Below are positions 56,441-64,000 of a stretch of DNA of 64,000 nt, piece by piece; the stretch's first letter is position 1; every line of letters begins with the position of its first letter. The notes under the pieces are model-generated. The model ran no database searches and was not told the origin of the DNA. It saw only the letters and a list, made by a program, of their open reading frames with translations. The stretch spans positions 162,457-226,456 of the forward strand of contig MU857639.1 in NCBI GenBank assembly GCA_033296725.1, given 5' to 3'. This DNA is from Corynascus novoguineensis (Eukaryota; Ascomycota; Sordariomycetes; Sordariales; Chaetomiaceae). The position numbers were made by a program, and so were the translations under genes.

Positions 56441-56683
56441 TGTAACGGGCTAGGCCCGTGACAGGCCTCGGCAACCCTCGGCCCTCGCTAACCCTGAGGA
56501 CCTGACCCTAAGATGAAGTCATTCCCAAGTCACGTACAGATGAACGTGCCCTTTCCTTTTTCATTAATAAAGGGCCCACGATTTTCAGAATTTTCTCTCT
56601 CCTTTTCTCCTTCCTCCTCTAAGCTTGGTATACTCGTAGAGTCGTCATCAGATAGTTGCAATATACTCCCTGAGACCGTTACA
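56441..56683 (+). mobile_element. solo LTR with 5-bp target-site duplication
   Basis: A 243-bp element beginning TGTAACGGGC and ending GACCGTTACA, so it has TG...CA ends within a longer inverted TGTAAC/GTTACA. It is flanked on both sides by GAAAT (56436-56440 and 56684-56688), a perfect 5-bp target-site duplication. A possible polyadenylation-type word (ATTAATAAAG) lies in the middle. No retrotransposon body is adjacent, so this is a solo LTR left after recombination. It identifies the diverged copies at 24181-24420 and 24590-24834. The superfamily (Gypsy or Copia) cannot be told from the LTR alone. Confidence 0.9.
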
Positions 56684-58424
56684 GAAATTAGGAATTAAGT
56701 TCAACCAATGATAATACAATACGAATGCAATGCTGAACAAAAGTTGTCTCGTAACGACCCAATACCGGTGAAGAGTCGCGATCCTACTCAAGTGCCCTAC
56801 TTCAGACCGCCTTCGTGCCGCCGCACACTTTTGGCCAGCCAGTTTCGGTCTGGAAACCTCCACTGCTTCGATAGAGACAAACACAACCACATCACCACAT
56901 CTCCTCTCCTTGCTTGTGTATAGGTCATCGTGAAATGAGATTACTTCTGCGTTTCTTTGGTTATCGAGGCCGCTGTGTCGTGGCCGAACCACCGCGGCTT
57001 ATTTGGGCGCGTTCAGCCGTCTGACAACCCTGCTTCATATAAACATTATTTGACTATCATTGCATACAGCTAAACGAAGCTGAAGGGGTCAGCAGAGACT
57101 TGAACAAGGCTCTACTCACACGTAGACCCGCCCGCTCATTTTTCGCTCAAACTGAAGCAGGCCGCTTTTGCCTTAGACCGTCGGTCTCTGGCTTCTAGGT
57201 AGCGAGCTGCCTGATGCAGGGAACGAAGATTTGTTCTCTGAAAAGCGAACGAGTGGCTGCGGTCCATAACAATGGATTGTTCTGCGCCGCTGTTGGCAAA
57301 AGCCGGCAATTTTGGTACGTTTGGTGTCTTCCAATCTGTCCAGCACTGAGCGGAGCAAAGCCTGAACATGTTCTTTTTTTTTCTTCCTTCTCAGCCTGGA
57401 CCGATCTAAACAACGAAGCAGCTATGTGCCGCTGAGGCCGAGCTCTTGAAGCTGCCGGAGGAGGGATATCGGACGGCCTGCGAATAGATTGTAGAAGAAG
57501 TTTGAATGAACCAGTTCCAGGGGAAACGTTGGAAACAGACTCAGGTGAAAATTGGGAGAGAATGCCATGGTGGAAGTGTCACACTGAGACGTCTAGTCCG
57601 TGAAGTATGAGAGAATGCCCAAAGTGCTCGTACATTTCAAAGATACTAAAGATGAGCACATGTAACTACGGGGCAAGAACTGCACGTTCTCTGAGCCGAA
57701 GGCCTCGGATGACTCTCAACATGCTGCCGCGCCGCTAGACTCCCAATAGGATGCATGTATCAATTTCGTGATCATACCGGATGCCCGTCAATCCTATCTG
57801 AGGTCGACTACTGGGTTTCAGAGCTGCGGAAAGGCGGCGGCTTATACATCTGCATACACACTCTGAGACGGAGTGGCTGTTGTCGAGGATGGAACCGGGA
57901 AGGCTGCCACGGGCTTACGGAACCAACAACGTCCAAGCTATATGAAAATGAGATGAACCCTCAACGCTGACATTGTAGTAGAGATTCAGAACTAAATAAG
58001 TGATCCGTCAGCATGACATTTATCTCAGGTTTGAGCTTCTTGAGGAGTCGTTTAAAGGTGCTGGTGCCTGGCGTTCCCGGATTTCAAGTCCCTCTGATAA
58101 TTAACCCCAAACCGTAATGTGCCAAACAGATTAACATCCATGGCCCAGGCAATACAGCAAGTTTGCGGTCCGCTGCATTTTAGCACTTAGGCTGGTACAT
58201 AACTATAATCTGCAATGGAGTAGGAGAGACAGGATGCTAGCGGGCGGGAGCGAAAAATGGAAGGATGCCTATGAAGCAATGCAAAGAACAGGTAACTATC
58301 ACAACAAAACAGAGTCAAAGAATAAAAACTGAAAATGAAATGAGAATAGAGATGTGGGTTTTAAAAAAGAAATGCCAAAGACTGTTCCCACGTTTCTGAT
58401 GGTCCAGAATCATCCTAACTGCGC

Positions 58425-58458
<34 letters not shown>

Positions 58459-58984
58459 ATTTTGCATTTTGCGGTGTCTCCAAAGACAAAACGCGAACTG
58501 CGCGGTCACTCGAGCTAAAACACCTATTCGTCACGGTCGAATTCCCTATGAGTATAAACAGCTAGCAGCGTACGCCACATGGAACAAATCAAGATCATGG
58601 AGTCGGCAGGTGCTGATTTTGCCCTCTTCAGCTGCCACTTGCGCAACTACCGATATCAGGTACGTAGGCTCCGACTAAGAATGGATGTATCTGCATTTCC
58701 AGGCATGTGTATACCCGTATGTACGATACACAAACTTGTTAACCATTCGAGCACGTCGAGATCACCTCCCCCCCTTGTTGGTTGTCCGCCGCCACCCAAC
58801 CTGAAACACGTCGGGGGCATGCTGAGCACAAGGAATTCCATAGCCAAGCGCCCTTTTAGCAAGTAACGCAGCGGAAGTTGCAGCACTTGAGGTAACTGCT
58901 CGGTTCGATGTGTCCAAGCGGTTTTGTGCCAGAATCCTTGCAGTTCTCGCACGACCTGCGCACGAACCCCTCGCAAGCCTCACC
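56684..58984. other. 2.3-kb gene-poor region
   Basis: Only short, unconvincing frames. A 77-residue minus-strand frame at 57136-57369 is basic and Ser/Ala-rich but matches nothing I recognise. A 29-T run lies at 58428-58456 (listed separately). Confidence 0.45.
58428..58456. repeat. poly-T tract
   Basis: A run of 29 consecutive T, followed by a short GCATTTT duplication. Such tracts can be an old poly-A insertion scar read on the other strand or simple slippage; the length here may also be uncertain from sequencing. Confidence 0.9.
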
Positions 58985-59230
58985 TCAGGTGGCCAACGGC
59001 GGTCCATTGGGGTAACCCGCCTCTAGAAAGTGGGGAAGTGACGCTGCGTTTCTCGTTCTAAGAGGCGAGTGGCTCGGGGCGAGATGTCCGTAACGGCGAG
59101 GCAATCCCGGAAGAGGGGAATACGTAGTGGCGTTGAACCCGGCTTCGCCTGCGGCGGCGAAGTTGTCCAGCAAGGCAGTAACTCTCAGGATGAGGGTGAA
59201 CAATGTGGCCACGATCGGGACCTTCATCAT
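58985..59230 (-). CDS. possible small secreted protein
   Basis: From MMKVPIVATLFTLILRVTA the 81-residue frame begins with a convincing signal peptide, followed by a short mature part rich in Pro, Leu, His and Arg with one Asn-glycosylation site (NATT), a dibasic site (LPRRYGH) and a second basic pair motif (LRTRN). There are no Cys residues, so it is not a typical disulphide effector. It could be a small secreted peptide or a chance frame; the surrounding 2-3 kb has no other gene. The frame extends upstream to 59341, but that part lacks signal-peptide character. Confidence 0.25.
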   Translation of the reverse strand: MMKVPIVATLFTLILRVTALLDNFAAAGEAGFNATTYSPLPGLPRRYGHLAPSHSPLRTRNAASLPHFLEAGYPNGPPLAT

Positions 59231-60052
59231 GGTAATGGGATTCGCGCGGCTACATAGGAGCAGTGTAGTGTTATCTAAGATGTTGTGATGTGGGAGCGGA
59301 ATGTTTCGGCAAGATAGGGAGACTGGGGGTGAGGACGGCATCGGGCACCGTTTTTATCTTCACCGGACCGTTGATGCCTTTATCATGAAGTCCTCAACGT
59401 AGCAAAGTTTGCTAAACTACCTATCCAATGGATGCAAAATGCACACGCCGTTCCTAATCGCTCGACTAGAGGAGAGTCTCACTGTGTTATCGCTGGGGAG
59501 CCTGGAAGGCCCAAACAAATGATTGGTTCTCTCAGCTAATTCCAGAACAACAGGGCAGTCTCCTTTTGAGTTTGTGACGGTAAGGCCAGCTTCAAGGCAG
59601 CTTACCTTATGGCGTGTAGGCTCACGCAGTTCAAGGGTTAGGTTGACTTTCCAACCTCCAGCGCTCTCACCGCCCGTGTGGAAGTATTTATCTAATATAA
59701 ATAGCAAGAATATAAACTACAGGCAGACTCAACATCTACCTCGCAACAACGAGTGGGTCAAGGGTTGAGATGGATGGGTCGGGGATGGGGCGGGTGAGTA
59801 AGGACACCGGGGGTTATGTCAATAATATATTTGGGTATCACGAATTTAGCTTCTGTTGCTGGGGAAGCTGCGGACCTATCCTAAAGTTTGAGCTTAAAAT
59901 TATGCATCGCGACATGGTTCTACAAATATTGGGTTACGGCGTGCAAGAGGCAAGTATGTCAGATTAGACTATGTAGTAGATGCCAGCTAAAATGCCCACA
60001 TGAAGCTAGCCCTAAAGGCCTGTATCATGTTTTCAAAGAAACTGTTGGCAGA
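59231..60052. other. intergenic region before the LysM gene
   Basis: It should hold the 3' end of the minus-strand LysM gene. No gene seen; short A/T-rich stretches at about 59690-59760. Confidence 0.45.
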
Positions 60053-61266
60053 CTATCTGCCCACGCAGACATAGTACCCTTCCAATAGGGCATCGCAGTC
60101 GATCTGGTAGGAACCGTTTTTAGCAAGAGGTCTATGGATTCGGGTGCGCAATTGCTGTTCACTGGGATCGGAGATGGTTTCACTTACCAAAGGGTTGAGA
60201 GAGTAGCTAATGGCGCACATTAGTAAGGTTTCTGATCAGAAGCACGGGGAGGGTGACGAGGAGAAGTGTCCAGGAGTATCAGACAGGCGGAGAAAGTTGA
60301 GGCCGCAAGGTACAGGGGAGGACGGGCCGAAACTTACAAATCCAACAGTGAGAGTTTATTGCGAGTTGCAATGCTGCGGCAGGTGTCGTTGCTTTCGATT
60401 CGATCGTAATTTTTGCCTGCAGTGTGTAACGTCGGCCGTCAGCGTCTCCTTTCGCTCCTCGCATCCTTCATCTCAGTTGCCCAAGAAGTAAATTCTGAAT
60501 TTTCCGAGCGGTGTCCGGTACAAATGTCAGATAGGCTAGTAACGATAAACTTACAGTTCCTAGGAGTCCCCGGCAGCGTAGGCCTACCCGTGGGCAGAGC
60601 GGTCGTAGTCGGCTTGCTTGTCGTCGTCTTGGTCGGGGTGACGATACAGACGCCAGAAGTAATCACACTCGTCGAGGTGACAATGCGGGTAAGGGTGTCC
60701 GTGGATATCGAAGTAACGCTCACTGTTTGCGTGCTGACGCTGGTAATGATGGTGGTGAGGCGGATGATAGAGGTGCTTGTGACCGTGGCAGGTATCGTAG
60801 CCGTCTCGGTAACCGACGTGATGCTGGTGACGGTGACGGTGACGGAGGGTCCCCCGGGAGACCCCGTACCGCCATCGCAGTTGCCGAAAGCCTCTTGACA
60901 ACCATCACCGCAGTATTCAGCGGTGCCGCCGCAGAAACCATGCACCGAGCAGCAGTCTCCAAACCTTGACCCTGCGCAAGTGATGCCCTGTCCGCAGGTG
61001 CCATCAACGCTTACGTCGAGCCCCGGAGGTTCGCTGTCGTCTGTATCCTGGACGCAGTAGGTTTCACCGGCGACAAGTGAGGAGCAGCTTGTCACTGAGT
61101 CGTTGAATCTGAGGAACTCGGCCACCGTGATGCCCTCGGCCGCTGCGATGCTGGCGCATGTGTCCCCTTGCTTGGCGGTAACACTGCGTGTGCAAACTGC
61201 GGCAACTTGGTGAGAGAACCCAAGAGCCAAGAGCAAGAGACTCCTGGCCAAGACTGAGGCGACCAT
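60053..61266 (-). CDS. secreted LysM-CBM18-LysM chitin-binding protein
   Basis: Four exons (60555-61266, 60338-60416, a 19-nt exon 60188-60206, and 60053-60103) give 286 residues. A signal peptide (SLLLLALGFSHQVAA) is followed by LysM 1 at about 24-73 (QGDTCASIAAAEGITVAEFLRFN, then GETYCVQ). A CBM18/hevein domain follows at about 87-130 (GTCGQGITCAGSRFGDCCS, HGFCGGTAEYCGDGCQ) with its usual Cys spacing, then a long Thr/Ser/Val-rich linker. LysM 2 is spread over exons 1-4 (NC|KNYDRIESNDTCRSIATRNKLSLLD, FYSLNPL, IDCDALLEGYYVCVG). The splice choice is supported because only it joins LNPL to CDALLEGYYVCVG and ends at a stop. Such proteins bind chitin; in plant- or insect-associated fungi they shield chitin from host receptors or act in the wall. 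Whether it is an effector here is unknown. Confidence 0.88.
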
Positions 61267-62649
61267 GTTGATGCTTTCGAGAGTATTGTCAGAAGACTCA
61301 GGGTCTGGGATGCCTACCCCAAGTACCTATGCAGTCTGGTTACGAGCATATAAGTAACTAGGCCTCGTGCTTGCGAACCACCTTTGGATTCTGGGACTAT
61401 TCGCCCACACAACAGGACCCGACCCAGCGCTGGCCGGTGAGCCATGGTTTCGTTGCCGACTATTGTGTCCGCGATGGTACCTTAATTACGAAGACAATGT
61501 AGAATTCCGGGGACAGCCAGCACTGTTTCCCATTGTAGCCCTAGAGAGGAACGTATTACAATTCGTCAGCCTTTTCCCAGCACTCGACCTGTACCACCTC
61601 CCCGTTTCCCGGAATGGACCGGGTGGTGCGGTAGGAAAGGCGATTGCGCACGAGATGGGGTATATTAATAGCATGCACTATTGAAATCTTGCCTCTACCA
61701 AAATCCTGAGCGGGTGTTCGACAGGGAGGCAATATGTGGGTAAACATGGCTCCAGAAGAAGCAATTTACAAGATGCACGGTCGCCCGTATGCCGTTTGTT
61801 GAGCCACAAAAGCGCGCCAACAGGCTAATGTCATATGTACGTACATACATGGCTCTCGGCTGCAGTTAGTTTCCGACAATGCTCGCAATCGGAGGTCTAG
61901 GTCTCTGGGTCGCATATAAACTGGAGCTGAACATCTGCAGTAATGTTACCTCTCAGCCAGCTTGTCACAGTGAGGTAACGAGTAATCTCGTGTTCAATAG
62001 ACGAAATATGGGTTGTGAAACGTGACATTCCAGATTCGCTCTGGCTCAGCTATGGCGATAGTAGCAGTGGCAGTCTTCAGGTACTCTGGCCGATAGTTTA
62101 GAAACTTTGGGAGTTCTTTAAACTTGCTCACTGTAGCTTCTGCCTTGCAAAGGGGGAAAAGTTCGGTCAACGGTTCAGATATTAACAACTTACACAGCGC
62201 TCGAATGACTGGAAAGGCACCTCAGCCGGTGCCGACAGAGCAGGCGAAATTGCCCATTCAAAAAAAAAAAAAAAAACCACACTCCAATTGTCCGGACTGG
62301 GATTCGGCAGACTCTCATTACCAGGCCATGCTCCTTCTATAAGTTTTAATGGTTAGGTCATATCAACCCATTGCCTGAGAGGTGACCCAATCGCACCGTT
62401 GCCATGTCCAGCTCGCCTTATCGCAAGCATATCCGCAACGCTTCCCTTAATCAGCCCCACAATCTCCTGGGTATCTTGTAACGATCATCGCCTCGATCTT
62501 AATGCGGGGCATCGCTCGCTGCCATCATTTTAGTCATGATTACACGTTTCAGTTGATCGTAGCCCATCCTTGACACGCAATCGTGCCAATTAAGGACCTC
62601 AAAATCCACCTCTTGCTTTCCCACCTAATCAGAAACACGGAGCCGCAGA
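61267..62649. other. 1.4-kb intergenic region
   Basis: It contains the promoter of the LysM gene and the 3' end of the zinc-ribbon gene. A poly-A run of 17 lies at 62260-62276. No gene supported. Confidence 0.5.
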
Positions 62650-63137
62650 TCAGCTTCTAACGCTGACCGCTTCCCTGCTGCCCACGGGGGTCGAGTTGTC
62701 TTCGTGGGTGCGGTTGCACTTTTGACAGCGCCCGCCAGTCTCACGCGGGTGCGGAATAGTGGCGCCAGTGACGGGGCAGATGTAGACGCGCTTGCTGTAG
62801 GGCTGGTGAAGCTGGAAGCACGAAGGGCACTCCTTGTCGGGGCGCGAGGGTGCCCGCTCGATCCGGTACCCCGTGTTGGGGCACACGAAGACGGACTGCC
62901 AGATGAGGTCGTGGCAAGCGTTGCAGCGGACGCAGCAGGGCGCCAATGGGTCGTCGATCTCGCTGCCGGTCGAGGGGCAGAAGAAGGAGGCCTATTTTAT
63001 TGTCGGTTTGTTGTTAGTCCAGGAGATCCTGTGAAGGGGGGAGCAAGTAGTATGGTGGGTGGAATGTCATGGTAGTGCGGAGTGCGAAATTGCGGGAGAA
63101 AAGAGCGTACCTGCACCATAGAATGTTTCTGCCCCAT
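62650..63137 (-). CDS. small protein of three tandem zinc-ribbon-like repeats, possible N-myristoylation
   Basis: Two exons (63111-63137, 62650-62991) give 122 residues. The 27-nt first exon encodes MGQKHSMVQ, whose Gly2 and Ser6 fit the N-myristoylation pattern. The rest is three copies of one unit: FFCPSTGSEI...CVRCNAC, FVCPNTGYRI...CPSCFQLH and YICPVTGATI...CQKCNRTH. The consensus is aromatic-x-C-P-x-T-G-x-x-I, 12-14 residues, C-x-x-C, so each unit has three or four Cys and usually a following His, suggesting a compact zinc site. A short Ser-rich tail follows. I do not recognise the family by name. The intron acceptor before ASFFCP is clear (AAAATAG). The first exon rests on the donor GTACGC and the strong start, and is the least certain part; it could be absent from a different transcript. 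Confidence 0.7.
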
Positions 63138-64000
63138 CGTTATGCGTATGGTGTGTTCCCGCAGAAAAGGATCTTGTTCGAATGGTCGAGAACTTGGGTC
63201 TCTTGCTACTTGTGCTAGCGCGGCATTGTTTGGTTGGTTGTCGTCTCGGGCTCCGGAAACGAACTTCTTGCCCGGATATCTACCCAAGGCGAAGACAATG
63301 GCGGGTGACGTCGACCAGATTTGGGCTCCTTCTGCGAAGATGCAGCGGCACAGACTGCAATCGAAGGATCTTAAAAGCACGAGGCAATCGGACAGTTGAC
63401 ATCAGAGCCTCATAAGAAAGTTTTGGGGTACCGCGATGGTTATACCTTGCCACGTGCTGGTATGGGGCCCGCCAAAACGCTTCACCGAGTAGTCGAGGTC
63501 AGGGGCTGGGATTAGTAGTGCAACTTCCGCGGTCGAAGGGGCGAAACTGCGCTTTGTTGCGACCACTGGGGAACATGGTGGGGGTCAAAAACCAGGTTAT
63601 AGGATTAAGATTATGTTTAAACTGTCCGAGATGCCAGGGCACCCTGGATTCGCTCTCGGCCTTTAATTGTCCAAGATGCGTGTTGGGAATCGTGACCTGT
63701 TGGCGAGTGAGAATGCCCAAGTCGAGAAACGGGTTAGCAGGATCGCCAACAGCGTTGTGCTTTCGGCTAAAGCTCCGGTCGTCCGCCGCTGCATGTCCCA
63801 CATACATCCCTCGTGTGATCCATGCCCCTCATGCATTCGATGTATTCGGCCCTTGTCTTCAAGAAAAAAAAGCAGCGGTAAGCCGATAACCAGGAAGGTG
63901 GGGAGGTTTAGTAGGCAAGGTTGAAACCCTGTGAAGGCCATTGTGCGCTGCTGCTTCCAATTTTACCTCGGATGGTTGAATTCGTGGTTTTTTTTTTTTT
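63138..64000. other. upstream region of the zinc-ribbon gene to the window end
   Basis: It should hold the promoter of the minus-strand zinc-ribbon gene. No gene supported. The window ends in a run of 13 T (63988-64000) that continues past the edge. Confidence 0.5.

Noticed and set aside
57136..57413. 77-residue basic minus-strand frame
   Set aside because: No similarity I recognise and no signal peptide or splice-supported extension.
60104..60187. Alternative acceptor at CCCAG (about 60160) joining LNPL to SNC
   Set aside because: It runs into a stop or gives a non-LysM tail; the acceptor at 60104 restores CDALLEGYYVCVG and a stop.

Overview
The window looks like chromosomal DNA of a filamentous ascomycete (Pezizomycotina, most likely a sordariomycete). 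Genes are well spaced, many carry short GT-AG introns of about 50-180 nt, and the families are typical of these fungi: Pth11-like rhodopsin-fold receptors, a Dal5-type permease, LysM/CBM18 proteins, a STAND/NLR gene with nucleoside-phosphorylase and WD40 parts, and berberine-bridge-like FAD oxidases. I found no tRNA, rRNA or CRISPR. Exon models were built by hand from splice sites; every spliced model below keeps one frame and ends in a stop.

Left part (1-23.2 kb): a 1109-residue protein with about 18 EPDGKY repeats; a 100-residue conserved-looking orphan; a single-pass membrane protein; an MCT-like MFS transporter; an AYR1-like short-chain dehydrogenase; palmitoyl-protein thioesterase; a cupin with a C-terminal membrane segment; a Pth11-like receptor; and a five-exon allantoate-permease-family transporter.

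Middle left (23.2-31.6 kb): a repeat-rich block. Diverged copies of a roughly 240-bp LTR (TGTAAC...GTTACA) lie next to a broken PNP-NACHT-WD40 NLR gene of the heterokaryon-incompatibility type, followed by almost 3 kb with no gene and an inverted pair of diverged repeats.

Middle right (31.6-46.6 kb): two paralogous FAD-linked (BBE-like) oxidases flank a second Pth11-like receptor, followed by a UbiA-family prenyltransferase, a short-chain dehydrogenase and a microsomal-type epoxide hydrolase. This is the best candidate for an undescribed pathway: a prenyltransferase-plus-oxidase tailoring cluster with no visible polyketide, peptide or terpene backbone enzyme. The link between these genes is inferred from proximity and chemistry only.

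Right part (48.6-64 kb): two housekeeping-type genes (an FHA-domain regulator and a ribosomal-L1-domain ribosome-biogenesis protein), a pisatin-demethylase-like P450, a solo LTR with a perfect 5-bp target-site duplication (the intact relative of the LTRs at 24 kb), a long gene-poor stretch, a secreted LysM-CBM18-LysM protein whose last LysM is split over four exons, and a small protein made of three zinc-ribbon-like repeats with a possible myristoylation start.
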